Origin: Amycolatopsis tolypomycina
GTDB lineage: Bacteria; Actinomycetota; Actinomycetes; Mycobacteriales; Pseudonocardiaceae
DNA: 64,000 nt
Direction of reading: 5' to 3'
Assembly: GCF_900105945.1 (NCBI RefSeq)
Contig: NZ_FNSO01000004.1
Coordinates: forward strand, 7,072,001 to 7,136,000
Below the pieces are notes generated by a model. The model was not told the origin of the DNA. It saw only the letters and a list, made by a program, of their open reading frames with translations, and did no database searches. A program made the position numbers and the translations under genes. Shown piece by piece: positions 1 through 10,244 of this stretch; position 1 is the first letter of the stretch, and each line of letters opens with the position of its first letter.

Positions 1-322
1 GGCTCTGCCGGCCGGGGTGGTTCAGCTGCACCCACAGCTGCGCGTCCGTGCCCTCGACCGCGCCGGCCCAGGGCCGGTAGAGCGCCGGATCCGGCGTCGC
101 GGCCACGTTGCGCGGCTCGCCGAGCGCGGCCGGGTCGACCATGACGTTCCCGGTGATCAGCGTGCCCGCGCCGCCGCGCGCCCAGGTCCGGTACAGCTCG
201 GCGAGCTCGCGGGTGGGCGCGTTGCGGCGGTCGCCGAGCTGCTCGCTCAGCGCCGGCTTCACCAGGCGGTTCGGCAGCACGGCGCCGCACCGCAGCTTCA
301 ACGGCTCGGCCAGGAGGGTCAT
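1..322 (-). CDS. NADH:flavin oxidoreductase, old yellow enzyme family (partial)
   Basis: Only the N-terminal 107 codons are inside the window; the gene runs off the left edge. The visible protein begins MTLLAEPLKL. It carries LITGNVMVD at residues 55-63 and QLNHPGRQ at 99-106, both typical of the early strands of the FMN-binding TIM barrel in old-yellow-enzyme reductases, which reduce activated C=C bonds with NAD(P)H. The ATG at 320-322 fits the family's usual N-terminus. A 15-bp palindrome at 339-353 lies 16 bases upstream of this start, so control by a TetR-type repressor is likely. The substrate cannot be told from this fragment. Confidence 0.85.
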   Translation of the reverse strand, partial: MTLLAEPLKLRCGAVLPNRLVKPALSEQLGDRRNAPTRELAELYRTWARGGAGTLITGNVMVDPAALGEPRNVAATPDPALYRPWAGAVEGTDAQLWVQLNHPGRQS

Positions 323-338
323 CGCGCCACCTCTCGAA

Positions 339-353
339 CTTACTCGCGGTAAG
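339..353. promoter_or_regulatory. TetR-type operator candidate upstream of the OYE gene
   Basis: CTTAC-TCGCG-GTAAG is a perfect 5-bp inverted repeat around a 5-bp centre, just upstream of the leftward reductase start. Similar TAC-TCG-n-GTA palindromes occur at 14276-14289 and 57248-57263, also upstream of redox or lipid genes. The operator role is inferred from position and symmetry. Confidence 0.5.
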
Positions 354-368
354 GTGACTTGACGGTAG

Positions 369-383
369 CATACCGCCGGTATG
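369..383. promoter_or_regulatory. Second palindrome in the OYE/MBL divergent region
   Basis: CATACC-GCC-GGTATG is a perfect 6-bp inverted repeat. It contains the ATG at 381 that would otherwise be the longest start of the rightward hydrolase gene, so that ATG is more likely part of an operator. Together with 339-353 it makes a two-operator divergent control region. Confidence 0.45.
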
Positions 384-419
384 TCATCTACCCGTCGAAT
401 GACCACTAGGGTCGGGCGC

Positions 420-1043
420 ATGACGGCGATCGTGCAGAACCTGGTGACCTCCGGCGTCTTCGAGCTCGACGGCGGCAGCTGGGACGTCGACAACAACGTG
501 TGGCTCGTGGGCGACGACGCGGAAGTGATCGTGATCGACGCGGCGCACGACGCGAAGGCGATCGAAAACGTCGTGGGCGAGCGGAAGCTGGCCGCGATCG
601 TCTGCACCCACGCGCACAACGACCACGTCAACGCCGCCCCGGAACTCGCCGCCGCGACCGGCGCGCCGATCCTGCTGCACCCGGACGACCGGGTCGTCTG
701 GGACCTCACCCACCCGGACCGCGCCCCGGACGGCGAGCTGGCCGACGGCCAGGTGATCACCATCGCGGGCACCGAGCTCCGGGTGCTCCACACACCCGGC
801 CACGCCCCGGGCGCGGTGTGCCTGTACGCGGCGGAACTGGGCGTCCTGTTCACCGGCGACACCCTGTTCCACGGCGGCCCCGGCGCCACCGGCCGGTCCT
901 ATTCGGACTACCCGACGATCGTGCAGTCCATCCGCGAGAAGCTGTTCACCCTCCCGGAGTCGACCAAGGTCCACACCGGACACGGCGAAGGCACGACGAT
1001 CGGCGCCGAGAAATCGGCATCGGATGGCTGGGAACAGCCTTAG
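420..1043 (+). CDS. MBL-fold metallo-hydrolase, glyoxalase II-like
   Basis: The 207-residue protein has the metallo-beta-lactamase metal motif THAHNDH at residues 63-69, then HTPGHAPG near 124-131, the bridging aspartate in TGD near 147, and a final His in HTGHGE near 188. This is the two-metal hydrolase core of glyoxalase II-like thioesterases; the substrate is unknown but could be a thiol ester (mycothiol is the thiol of this group). I prefer the ATG at 420 to the one at 381 because 381 lies inside a palindrome and the fold starts right after residue 1 of the shorter form. The gene is divergent from the OYE reductase. Its TAG stop overlaps the TAA stop of the next leftward gene. Confidence 0.9.
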   Translation: MTAIVQNLVTSGVFELDGGSWDVDNNVWLVGDDAEVIVIDAAHDAKAIENVVGERKLAAIVCTHAHNDHVNAAPELAAATGAPILLHPDDRVVWDLTHPDRAPDGELADGQVITIAGTELRVLHTPGHAPGAVCLYAAELGVLFTGDTLFHGGPGATGRSYSDYPTIVQSIREKLFTLPESTKVHTGHGEGTTIGAEKSASDGWEQP

Positions 1044-1558
1044 GACGTGTGCTTCCGGGCGACGAGGGCGAACTCCTCGATCGCCCGGTCGAAGTCCCCG
1101 GTGGCCCTGATGACCGCGGCGGGCAGGTAGCGCTGGTCGAACTTGCGGTCCGCGTCCAGCTCGCGCCGCATCTCGTGGAGCTCCATCTCCTTCCTGCGGA
1201 GCACCTTGGCCTGCTCGACGAGTTCGTCGGGGCCGCTCATCACGAGCAGCCCGTAGAACGAGCGCATCTGCGCGCGGGCCGTGTAATACGCCTCCTCGTA
1301 GGCGACTTCGCGTTCGGCGTCGCCTTCGATGGCGTCTTCGGCGAGTTCCCGCCGCCGGTGTGTCACGTTCAGGTCGACGATGTGCTGCCGGGCCCGAACG
1401 GCCGCCTCGATGAACCCGGCGCAGCGGTCGGCGCGTTCCTGACGCAGCTTCGCGCGCCGAGCCGCATTCAGCTTCAGCGGCTCGACCAGCGCGCCCAGCG
1501 TCACCCCGGCCAGCGACGCGACCGCCGCGATGACCGCGGCACTGATCGCCGTCAGCAC
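1040..1558 (-). CDS. Membrane-anchored hypothetical protein with cytoplasmic helical domain
   Basis: This 172-residue protein starts with a GTG at 1556-1558 that overlaps the stop of the upstream DUF309 gene (GTGCTGA), so the two are probably translated in a coupled way. One hydrophobic helix occupies residues 1-26. It is followed by a charged, helix-rich region with many Arg/Glu pairs up to the C-terminus. I do not recognise a named family. A long reading frame continuing upstream of the GTG is an antisense shadow of guaB1 and not part of this protein. Confidence 0.7.
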   Translation of the reverse strand: MLTAISAAVIAAVASLAGVTLGALVEPLKLNAARRAKLRQERADRCAGFIEAAVRARQHIVDLNVTHRRRELAEDAIEGDAEREVAYEEAYYTARAQMRSFYGLLVMSGPDELVEQAKVLRRKEMELHEMRRELDADRKFDQRYLPAAVIRATGDFDRAIEEFALVARKHTS

Positions 1559-2019
1559 GTCAGGCGCGGCACGCTCGGCGACACCCGGACCCGCTCCTTC
1601 GCCTCTTCCGCCAGCGCCAACGCCCACTGCTGCAGGCCGGCGACGTCGATCCCGTGCGGCGGCTCGCCGCGGAACGGCTCGATGTTCGCCGCGCCGCGCT
1701 CCAGCAGCGAGACCGCTCCCACGTTGTTGCCGCGGGCCGCGTGCGTCAGGCCGACCGCCAGCTGGGCCAGGCCGCGCCACAGCTCGCGGTCCGGGGTGCC
1801 GGTCGTCTTCCACGCGTCCTCGAACACCTCGTGCGCGTGGAACGGCTTGCCCTCGTCGAGCAGCTGCTGGGCCTCCGCAAGCGTTTGCGCCGGGGTGCGC
1901 TCGATGCCCTCCGGCTGGCGCTCGACGCCGTCCGCGCCGTACGGCAGCGGGCGGCCGAGGCCGTCGCGCGGTCGTGCGTTGCGTGCCCGTCCCTCGGCGT
2001 CCCGGTCGCGGCGGCTCAT
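1552..2019 (-). CDS. DUF309 domain-containing protein
   Basis: The 155-residue protein contains a typical DUF309 segment: an LLDEGKPFHAHEVFEDAWK motif near residues 53-71, then LWRGLAQLAVGLTHAARGN and a C-terminal helix. DUF309 proteins are small all-helical proteins of unknown biochemical role that often carry the HAHEVFE signature. The gene shares a 43-bp divergent promoter region with guaB1 and overlaps the next gene by its stop codon. The first 35 residues are charged and probably disordered. Confidence 0.85.
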   Translation of the reverse strand: MSRRDRDAEGRARNARPRDGLGRPLPYGADGVERQPEGIERTPAQTLAEAQQLLDEGKPFHAHEVFEDAWKTTGTPDRELWRGLAQLAVGLTHAARGNNVGAVSLLERGAANIEPFRGEPPHGIDVAGLQQWALALAEEAKERVRVSPSVPRLTC

Positions 2020-2059
2020 GCCCTCGATCCTGCCACGGACCCGGCAGGTAGTCTGGTGA

Positions 2060-3502
<1,443 letters not shown>

Positions 3503-3506
3503 ACGC

Positions 3507-6500
3507 TCAGCCCGCGCAGCACACGTGTTCCGACCACTCCGGAACGTGCCACCAGTGCTGCTTCTCCGCTGACCGGGCCGCGGGCACCACCTCGGTGGCC
3601 GCCCGCGTGCCCGGCCGGCTCCGGTAGGGCGCCAGCAGCTCGCCGACCGTGCGCAGCACCCCGCCGACCATCACGGTGCGGACGTTCGCGGCCGCCTTGA
3701 TGTCCTGCAACGGGTTGCCGCTGACGAGCGACAGATCGGCGTACGCCCCGCGCTTGAGCACCCCGATCCGGTCCGCCAGGCCCAGCCACCGCGCCGGGTT
3801 GCGGGTGGCGGTGGTGAGCGCTTCGTACGGCGTGAAGCCGAACGCGACCATGGCCCGCAGGTTCTGGTGGGTGGAGACGGCCACGTTGTCCAGCGGCGAG
3901 TCCGTGCCGGTGACCACGAACCCGCCCGCCCGGTGGATCCGCAGCACCATGTCGACGTTCCCGGCGAGGACCCGGCGGAGGTACGCGTTCTCCGGGTTGC
4001 CCGCGGTGTCCGCCGTGGTCTTGAGCTGTGCGTATTCCCACGGCGGGAACAGGACTTCGGTGCGTTCGTCGGTCACGAGCGACTTGTCGTCCGCGTAGAG
4101 CGCCCGGGACGTGAACAACGTCGGCGTGATCGACATCCCGGAGCGGGTGAACAACGCGATCGCGTCCTGGTACGCCCGGCCGGTCCGGCTGACGGTGTGC
4201 GAGTAGCCGAGCCGGTTGGTGGCCCCGGTGTGCTCCATCGCGTCCATGCCGATGTTCGCCGCCGGGTACAGGTAGTGCGACGACAGCGGGATCCCCGCCC
4301 GGTGCGCGGCCCGGACCACCGCCTGCTGGGAGGCCACGGGTAGCCGCACGTACGTCTTGATCATGTCGTATTCGAGCTCGACCGCGCGGGACAGCTCCAG
4401 GTCGAGCTGCCCGGGCGACAGCGTCGGCCGCATGAAGTTGTAGTAGATCCGGGAGCCGTCGATGGCTTCTCCGGTGCCGAAGAACCGCGGCCCGACGCGG
4501 TCGCCGGATTCGAGGGCCTCGCGCGTCTCCAGCATCTGGTACACCGGGTCGCCGGGCGAGCGGGTCGTGGTGATGCCGTAGGACAGCCACAGCCTGCCCT
4601 GCCGGTCGCCCCACTGCCTGCCGCGCAGGTGCCAGTGGTTGTGGAGGTCGACGAGCCCGGGCATGGCGGTCAGGTCGTGCGCGTCGACGGTTCCGGGCGC
4701 GTCCCGGTGCGGCCGGACGTCGGCGATCCGGCCGCCGTCGACGACGATGTCGACGTTCCGCCGCAGCGTCCGGGCCACGCCGTCCCACGCCGCGCCGACG
4801 TGGACGACGGTCCGCTGCGGTGGGCGCGGCCGGGCCCACGTGAAGGCGAGCCGGATCGTGCGCGGCTCGCCGCCGGTGATCTTCTGCGCCTTGAGCTGCC
4901 CCTTCGACAGGTACACGAGCGTGTCGTTCCCTTGCCACGCCAGGGAATCGGTGACGTCGTGGGTGACCTGCCGCGGCGCGCCGATCAGCCGTCCGGTGGC
5001 GTCGACCGGGGCGATCCAGGCGACGCTTTCGACCGTGAACGCGAGGTACCTGCCAGCGGGTGACCACAGTGGACCGTCGTCGCCGCGGGTGGCGAGCGAG
5101 CGGAACGGCATCGGCTCGGCGTAGCGGAGTTCGCCGGTCTTCAGGTCGACCGTGAGGATCTGGCTGGTGCCTTCGCGGTACCGCCGCGAGTACGGCTTCA
5201 CCGCGGCCAGCGCGAGGACCGACCCGTCGGGCGACCAGGTGGGCCGGCCCGGCATGAACAGCGGCGGCGTCACCTGCTGGGCTTTGTTCGTGGCCACGTC
5301 ATAAATCCACGTGGCGCCGTCCTGGTCGGCGTAAGCGATCCGGCCGCCGTCCGGCGACCACCGCGGCGCGACCTGCGCGCCCGGCAGCTGCGTGAGGACG
5401 CGGTCCTCGCCGGTGCCGAGGTCACGCAGCCACAGGTCGGCGGTGCCGAGGCGGTCGCTCGTGTAGAGCAGCTTGGTCCCGTCGGGGTGGAAGTCCGGGT
5501 CGGAGTTGAAGTAGCCGTCGTCGATCAGCCGTTGCGGCCTGCCCCCGCCGGCCGCGACGACGTAGATGGCGTTGAGGGCCCGGAAGGCGATCTGCCTGCC
5601 GTCCCGGGACACCACCGGACCGGCGATGCCGCGGACGGGCTGCGGCGCGGCCGAGTCCAGGTCGCGGACCCGCCTCCGGTAGTCGCGCGGTGCCGTGGAC
5701 ACGCTGCCTTCGAACGGGATGTCCGTGACGGCGCCGGACAGTTCGCGCCGCCGGATGTGCCCGTCGGCGGTGTAGAGCACGGCGGTCCCGGACCAGTTCG
5801 CGGCGAAGCCGAAGACGTCCTCGCCCTGGGTCAGCTGCTCCTCGCCGAGCATGAGGTCCGCGTCGGCGCCCCGCAGCCGCAGGTAGCTGGGCTGCCCGCC
5901 GGGCCCGAACGCCGGGCCGTAGAACCTGTCCACGCCGGTTGCGGTGACCAGGCGCGTGCGGGCGCCGGTGCCCAGGGTGACGACGTCGATGGCGGTGTCG
6001 TTCACCGTGAAGACGAGCTTCGTGCCGTCGGCCGACCACCGCGGCGACGCCTCTTCGTCGGCGGTGGACACGACCGTGCTGATCGCTCCGGAAGCGACGT
6101 CCAGCAGGTGGATGCCGTAGCTGCCGTCCCGGTCGCTGCTGAAGGCGAGCTTGGTGCCGTCCGGGGAGAACGCGGGCTCGCGGTGGTCGAACCGCCCGCT
6201 GGTGAGCTGGCGGGGCGCGCCGCCGGCAACATCGATGACGTACAGGTGGAAGTTGCCGTCGCGGTAGGACTGGAACGCGATCCGGCGGCCGTCCGGCGAC
6301 CAGCTGGGGAGCGTCGCGTCCTGCAGGTCGTCGGTGAGCCGCCGGGCGCGGCCGCCGCCGGCGGGCAGCACCCAGATCCCGGTGACCAGGTCGACCGCGA
6401 GCCACCGGCCGTCCGGGGACAGCGCGGCGGACATGTTGGTGCCTTCCCGGAGCACCACGCCACCCGGGGCGACCTCCGGTTCGGCCTCGGCCACCCCTGC

Positions 6501-6578
6501 CCCGGCCACGGTCAGCGCGGCAGCGGCGGCACCACTTCGGACGAGAAGCTCACGACGCAAAAGATTTTCCGGCCCCAT
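3507..6578 (-). CDS. Tat-exported beta-propeller/amidohydrolase fusion protein
   Basis: This protein is 1023 residues long from the preferred ATG at 6576-6578. The N-terminus carries RRELLVRSG followed by an Ala-rich hydrophobic stretch, a twin-arginine-like export signal. Residues about 45-560 contain repeated SPDGxxIAF/SPDGTKLxF blades (PD40, TolB-type propeller). Residues about 590-1015 form an amidohydrolase domain with the metal motif LHNHWH near 645-650 and a late conserved Asp in VTGTDSPLD. Such fusions resemble secreted imidazolonepropionase- or peptidase-like hydrolases; the substrate is unknown. A GTG at 6635 would add 19 residues but abuts a perfect hairpin at 6639-6672, so I reject it. 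Confidence 0.88.
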   Translation of the reverse strand: MGPENLLRRELLVRSGAAAAALTVAGAGVAEAEPEVAPGGVVLREGTNMSAALSPDGRWLAVDLVTGIWVLPAGGGRARRLTDDLQDATLPSWSPDGRRIAFQSYRDGNFHLYVIDVAGGAPRQLTSGRFDHREPAFSPDGTKLAFSSDRDGSYGIHLLDVASGAISTVVSTADEEASPRWSADGTKLVFTVNDTAIDVVTLGTGARTRLVTATGVDRFYGPAFGPGGQPSYLRLRGADADLMLGEEQLTQGEDVFGFAANWSGTAVLYTADGHIRRRELSGAVTDIPFEGSVSTAPRDYRRRVRDLDSAAPQPVRGIAGPVVSRDGRQIAFRALNAIYVVAAGGGRPQRLIDDGYFNSDPDFHPDGTKLLYTSDRLGTADLWLRDLGTGEDRVLTQLPGAQVAPRWSPDGGRIAYADQDGATWIYDVATNKAQQVTPPLFMPGRPTWSPDGSVLALAAVKPYSRRYREGTSQILTVDLKTGELRYAEPMPFRSLATRGDDGPLWSPAGRYLAFTVESVAWIAPVDATGRLIGAPRQVTHDVTDSLAWQGNDTLVYLSKGQLKAQKITGGEPRTIRLAFTWARPRPPQRTVVHVGAAWDGVARTLRRNVDIVVDGGRIADVRPHRDAPGTVDAHDLTAMPGLVDLHNHWHLRGRQWGDRQGRLWLSYGITTTRSPGDPVYQMLETREALESGDRVGPRFFGTGEAIDGSRIYYNFMRPTLSPGQLDLELSRAVELEYDMIKTYVRLPVASQQAVVRAAHRAGIPLSSHYLYPAANIGMDAMEHTGATNRLGYSHTVSRTGRAYQDAIALFTRSGMSITPTLFTSRALYADDKSLVTDERTEVLFPPWEYAQLKTTADTAGNPENAYLRRVLAGNVDMVLRIHRAGGFVVTGTDSPLDNVAVSTHQNLRAMVAFGFTPYEALTTATRNPARWLGLADRIGVLKRGAYADLSLVSGNPLQDIKAAANVRTVMVGGVLRTVGELLAPYRSRPGTRAATEVVPAARSAEKQHWWHVPEWSEHVCCAG

Positions 6579-6638
6579 CCGGCCCACTATGCCCAGCCCG
6601 GGATCGGCGGTATAGCGGCCGAGCGGGTTTTTCACCGG

Positions 6639-6672
6639 ATGCCCGGCAAACGCGGAAACGTTTGCCGGGCAT
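6639..6672 (-). terminator. Hairpin terminator after the PhoH gene
   Basis: ATGCCCGGCAAACG (6639-6652) and its exact complement (6659-6672) form a 14-bp stem with a 6-base loop. It lies 14 bases beyond the PhoH stop codon in the direction of that gene. There is no T-run, so it would act as a high-GC actinobacterial-type terminator. Confidence 0.6.
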
Positions 6673-6685
6673 CGGGACCGCTGGG

Positions 6686-8071
6686 TCAGCCGTGGTCCTC
6701 CAGCATCTCGGTGACCAGGGCGGCGATCGGCGACCGCTCCGAGCGCGTCAGCGTGACGTGCGCGAACAGCGGGTGGCCCTTGAGCTTCTCGATCACCGCC
6801 GAGACGCCGTCGTGCCGTCCGACGCGCAGGTTGTCACGCTGGGCGACGTCGTGCGTAAGCACCACGCGAGACGCCGTGCCGAGCCGCGAAAGCACCGTGA
6901 GCAGGACGTTCCGTTCCAGCGACTGCGCCTCGTCGACGATGACGAACGTGTCGTGCAGCGACCGGCCGCGGATGTGGGTCAGCGGGAGCACCTCGAGCAT
7001 GCCGCGGTCGAAGACCTCGTCGAGGACGTCCTGGCTGACCAGCGCGCCGAGCGTGTCGAACACCGCCTGCGCCCACGGCTGCATCTTCTCGCTCTCGGAC
7101 CCTGGCAGGTAGCCGAGGTCCTGGCCGCCGACCGCGTAGACCGGCCGGAACACCACGACCTTGCGGTGCTGGCGGCGTTCCATCACGGCCTCGAGGCCGG
7201 CGCAGAGGGCGAGCGCCGACTTGCCGGTGCCGGCGCGACCGCCCAGCGACACGATGCCGACGTCGGAGTCGAGCAGCAGGTCGAGCGCGACGCGCTGCTC
7301 GGCGCTGCGGCCGTGCAGGCCGAACGCCTCGCGGTCGCCCCGGACCAGCCGGATGCGCTTGTCCGCCGTGATCCGCCCGAGCGCGCTGGAGCTGCCCGCG
7401 AGCAGCCGCAGCCCGGTGTGGCAGGGCAGCTCGGCGAGCTCGTCCATGCCCCATTCGACGGGATCGACGGTGCTGCCGCCGAACAGGGCGTCGATGACGT
7501 CCTGCTGGACATCGACGTCCGCCATGCCCGTCCAGCCGGACGGCGTCACTTCCTGCGCGCGGTACTCGTCCGCCTCGAGGCCGACGGCCCCGGCCTTGAC
7601 CCGCAGCGGGATGTCCTTCGTCACCAGCGTGACCGCCTGGTTCTCCGCCGCCAGGTTGAGCGCGCAGGCGAGGATCCGGTGGTCGTTGGAGTCGGTCCGG
7701 AACCCGGACGGGAGCACCGACGGGTCCGAGTGGTTCAGCTCCACCTGCAGCGTGCCGCCGTGGTCCCCGATGGGGAGCGGCGCGTCGAGCCTGCCGTACT
7801 GCCGGCGCAGGTCGTCGAGCATGCGCAGGGATTCCCGGGCGAACCAGCCGAGCTCCGGGTGGTGGCGCTTCGCCTCCAGTTCACTGATGACGACCAGCGG
7901 CAGCACGACAGCGTGCTCGGCGAACCGAGTGACCGCCCACGGGTCCGACAAGAGGACCGACGTGTCGAGCACGTACATGTGCTGCTGGGATTCGGGCGCT
8001 TTCTCCGGGCCGGAAACGGCACCGGTCGAAGAGTGGCCAGAGGCCTTGCGGGGCAAACGCTGCGCAGTCAC
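6686..8071 (-). CDS. phoH: PhoH-family PIN-domain ATPase (PhoH2 type)
   Basis: The 461-residue protein joins an N-terminal PIN nuclease domain, with [12 protein letters not shown] near residue 33 and later acidic residues in DSNDHRILA, to a PhoH RNA-helicase-type ATPase. The Walker A motif [11 protein letters not shown] lies near residue 277 and the Walker [12 protein letters not shown] near 375. This is the PhoH2 architecture. Mycobacterial PhoH2 is an ATP-dependent, sequence-specific ribonuclease/helicase, often paired with a small upstream antitoxin PhoAT. I cannot identify a PhoAT-like gene upstream here; instead there is a 350-bp leader with several hairpins. A hairpin terminator follows the stop. 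Confidence 0.9.
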   Translation of the reverse strand: MTAQRLPRKASGHSSTGAVSGPEKAPESQQHMYVLDTSVLLSDPWAVTRFAEHAVVLPLVVISELEAKRHHPELGWFARESLRMLDDLRRQYGRLDAPLPIGDHGGTLQVELNHSDPSVLPSGFRTDSNDHRILACALNLAAENQAVTLVTKDIPLRVKAGAVGLEADEYRAQEVTPSGWTGMADVDVQQDVIDALFGGSTVDPVEWGMDELAELPCHTGLRLLAGSSSALGRITADKRIRLVRGDREAFGLHGRSAEQRVALDLLLDSDVGIVSLGGRAGTGKSALALCAGLEAVMERRQHRKVVVFRPVYAVGGQDLGYLPGSESEKMQPWAQAVFDTLGALVSQDVLDEVFDRGMLEVLPLTHIRGRSLHDTFVIVDEAQSLERNVLLTVLSRLGTASRVVLTHDVAQRDNLRVGRHDGVSAVIEKLKGHPLFAHVTLTRSERSPIAALVTEMLEDHG

Positions 8072-8426
8072 GACGGCATCTCCCTCGAGGGCGTGTGCAC
8101 CTCACGCCCGCACTCGCTGGGCCGGGCACCTCCCTGGCTGGACCACTCCGCCTGACCTGGGTCAGGTGGTGCGGCCACGAGGGCCGGGCGCCGGCCCCCT
8201 CGAGCGTCTCGTGGGCGGCTGAGCCGCCCCCTCGATCACCGCCACGACCAGGGCCTCCCGCGAGGACCCGCACGGAACGCGTGCCCTCACCTCGGAAGGT
8301 ACCCACGAATGCGGGATCGCGCAGGGAGCCAACACGGTGATTCGCCAGATCGTCATCTCACCGTCGGTCGTCCGAAATCAACTCTGGGTGCGCTCCGGGG
8401 GTCGTGACCAGCGGTTTCCGGGTGCC
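8072..8426 (-). promoter_or_regulatory. Long structured leader/intergenic region upstream of phoH
   Basis: This 355-bp stretch between phoH and uppS has no convincing gene. It holds three strong inverted repeats: CCTGACC/GGTCAGG at 8151-8166; a GGGCCGGGC-rich hairpin around 8181-8200; and GGGCGGCT/AGCCGCCC at 8213-8229. Read on the phoH strand, the last two are tandem hairpins each introduced by TCGAGGGGGC. They could form an untranslated regulatory leader for phoH. I compared them by eye with the ydaO (c-di-AMP) riboswitch pattern and did not find its conserved sequence blocks. Confidence 0.4.
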
Positions 8427-9203
8427 CTAGGAGCCGAAGCGGCGGTGCCGCCAGGCGTAGTCACGCATGGCACGCAGGAAGTCCACCCGGCGGAAAGCGG
8501 GCCAGTAGGCCTCGGTGAACCAGAACTCCGAGTGCGCGGACTGCCACAGCAGGAAACCGGAAAGCCGCTGCTCACCGGAGGTGCGGATGATGAGGTCCGG
8601 GTCGGGCTGGCCCGAGGTGTAGAGGTGTTCGGAGATGTGGTCGACGTCGAGGATCTTCGCCAGCTCGTGAATGGACGTTCCCTCGTCGGCGTGCTGCAGC
8701 AGCAGCTTCCGCACGGCGTCGGCGATCTCCTGGCGCCCGCCGTAGCCGACCGCGATGTTGACCTCCATCCCGGTCCGCCCCTCGGTGCGGGTGGCGGCTT
8801 CGCTGAGCCGTTTCGCGACGTCGGCGGGCAGCAGGTCGAGCGCGCCGACGATCCGCAGCCGCCACGGCGTGCCCGGTGCGGCGAGCTCGTCGGTGACGTC
8901 GGTGATGATCTTCAGCAGCGGCGTGAGCTCGTCCGGGTCGCGGTTGAGGTTGTCGGTGGACAGCAGCCACATGGTGACGACCTCGACGTCGGCCTCCTGG
9001 CACCAGCTCAGGAAGTCGGCGATCTTCTTCGCCCCGGCGCGGTGCCCGTCCGAAACGTCCGTGAAGCCCGCTTCCCGGGCCCACCGGCGGTTGCCGTCGA
9101 GCATGATGGCGATGTGCCGCGGATGCCGGCCGGCGGCCTGCTGGATGAGGCGCCTGCCGTAGGCGCTGTACACGACGTCGGACAAGAACGAGCGAACACT
9201 CAC
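8427..9203 (-). CDS. uppS: Short-chain Z-isoprenyl diphosphate synthase (UppS family)
   Basis: The 258-residue protein carries the cis-prenyltransferase signature HIAIMLDGNRRWA with the catalytic Asp36 and the P-loop-like GNRR at 37-40. It also has LLSTDNLNR and the C-terminal block DPDLIIRTSGEQRLSGFLLWQ that binds the isopentenyl diphosphate. It condenses IPP onto an allylic diphosphate to make Z-configured prenyl chains for cell-wall carrier lipid. Position next to a divergent hemolysin-III gene matches M. tuberculosis Rv1086/Rv1085c; Rv1086 makes short Z,E-farnesyl diphosphate, so this copy may too. The start is GTG at 9201-9203. Confidence 0.92.
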   Translation of the reverse strand: MSVRSFLSDVVYSAYGRRLIQQAAGRHPRHIAIMLDGNRRWAREAGFTDVSDGHRAGAKKIADFLSWCQEADVEVVTMWLLSTDNLNRDPDELTPLLKIITDVTDELAAPGTPWRLRIVGALDLLPADVAKRLSEAATRTEGRTGMEVNIAVGYGGRQEIADAVRKLLLQHADEGTSIHELAKILDVDHISEHLYTSGQPDPDLIIRTSGEQRLSGFLLWQSAHSEFWFTEAYWPAFRRVDFLRAMRDYAWRHRRFGS

Positions 9204-9285
9204 GTCGAGTCAGCCTACGCACCCCGGTGTGAGGCGCGTGACTTGAGCACTGCCGGAGAACCTACGCTCCCGTAACCTGGAGTAC

Positions 9286-9960
9286 GTGAGCCTGACGACG
9301 GAACCACCCGAGCCCGTAGTGGACCTCCGCCCCCGGCTGCGCGGGCACATCCACTTCTGGACGTTCTTCGGTGCCCTGGCCGCGGCCGCGGCGCTGATCA
9401 GCCTGGCCGCGTCCACGGTGTCGCCGGTCGCCGCGCTGGCGACGTCGGTGTACGGGCTGACGGTGCTGGGGCTGTTCGGCGTGAGCGCCCTGTACCACCG
9501 CAAGTTCTGGAGTCCTCGCGCGTACAAGTGGATGAAGCGCGCGGACCATTCGATGATCTTCCTGTTCATCGCCGGGACGTACACACCGTTCACGTTGCTG
9601 GCGATGTCGAAACCGACCGGCTACGTGATCCTGTCGATCGTCTGGGGCGGCGCGATCGCCGGAGTGGCGCTGAAGATGCTCTGGCCGCACGCACCGCGGT
9701 GGCTCGGGGTGCCGATCTACATCGCGCTGGGCTGGGTCGCGGTCTTCGTTTTCCCCGAGCTGGCCTCGCACGCCGGGATCGCCGCGCTGGTGCTGCTGTG
9801 CGTGGGCGGGTTGTTCTACACGCTGGGCGCGGTGTTCTACGCGGTGAAGTGGCCCAACCACTGGCCGGACACGTTCGGGTACCACGAGTTCTTCCACGCG
9901 TGCACCGTGCTGGCCGCGGTGTCGCACTACATCGCGATCTGGCTGGCCATGTACGCCTGA
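9286..9960 (+). CDS. trhA: Hemolysin III / TrhA family seven-helix membrane protein
   Basis: The 224-residue protein has seven hydrophobic segments and the PAQR/TrhA markers. These are SALYHRKFW at residues 66-74 after the second helix, ADHSMIFLFIAGTYTPF in the middle, and HEFFHACTVLAAVSHY near the C-terminus; their Ser, His and Asp residues form the conserved metal/active-site cluster of this family. TrhA has been linked to membrane-energy homeostasis in E. coli; a lytic role is not established. The gene is divergent from uppS, the same pair as in mycobacteria. The GTG at 9286 precedes the conserved cytoplasmic N-terminus. Confidence 0.9.
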   Translation: MSLTTEPPEPVVDLRPRLRGHIHFWTFFGALAAAAALISLAASTVSPVAALATSVYGLTVLGLFGVSALYHRKFWSPRAYKWMKRADHSMIFLFIAGTYTPFTLLAMSKPTGYVILSIVWGGAIAGVALKMLWPHAPRWLGVPIYIALGWVAVFVFPELASHAGIAALVLLCVGGLFYTLGAVFYAVKWPNHWPDTFGYHEFFHACTVLAAVSHYIAIWLAMYA

Positions 9961-10218
9961 TCAGCGCTGCCGGTACCGCTTTCGCGCCTTCGCGCACACG
10001 CGCCAGCAGCCGACCGTGAAGACCAGGACGAACATGCGGTTTCGGCCCGCCCAGTGATCCAGCCTGATGGCTCGCCGGCGCGCGCCCTCCGACGGGAAGA
10101 CTTCCGGGTCCTGGTCCTCGGCCGGCCTCAAACGCGAAAGCGCGGCCACCCACTCGACATCGAGTGAGCGGCCGCGCTTTCGGCCTGTCCGGGCCGCAGT
10201 TGGTTGATGCACACTCAA
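9961..10218 (-). CDS. Small hypothetical protein, uncertain
   Basis: An open frame of 85 codons ends one base after the trhA stop. Its C-terminal two thirds look coding (strong third-position GC, a short hydrophobic segment MFVLVFTVGCW and a basic tail). The longest start is a TTG. Codons 13-28 coincide with a 46-bp inverted repeat at 10136-10181, so the real start may lie further in, at one of the GTG codons after 10150. No family is recognised. It may equally be non-coding sequence between converging transcripts. Confidence 0.35.
   Translation of the reverse strand: MSVHQPTAARTGRKRGRSLDVEWVAALSRLRPAEDQDPEVFPSEGARRRAIRLDHWAGRNRMFVLVFTVGCWRVCAKARKRYRQR
10136..10181. terminator. Long imperfect inverted repeat, probable bidirectional terminator
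   Basis: Outer arms GAAAGCGCGGCC (10136-10147) and GGCCGCGCTTTC (10170-10181) are exact complements. Inner arms CACTCGA (10151-10157) and TCGAGTG (10160-10166) pair around a 2-base loop, with a 3-base mismatch between. It sits between trhA and the leftward secreted-protein gene, 64 bp past that gene's stop, which fits a terminator. Confidence 0.5.
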
Positions 10219-10244
10219 TCAACCACCGGCGGCTGGAACCTTTG

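Noticed and set aside
381..419. Longer start for the first MBL-fold gene
   Set aside because: The ATG at 381 is the last three bases of a perfect palindrome and adds residues with no counterpart in the fold.
6579..6635. Longer GTG start of the amidohydrolase fusion
   Set aside because: It abuts the phoH terminator hairpin and places residues before the export signal.
8162..8356. 64-codon leftward frame as a PhoAT-type antitoxin
   Set aside because: No resemblance to a small antitoxin, and it crosses the hairpins; no good ribosome site.
8072..8426. c-di-AMP (ydaO) riboswitch before phoH
   Set aside because: Hairpins are present but the conserved sequence blocks of that riboswitch are not visible, and the class normally precedes wall-hydrolase or transport genes.
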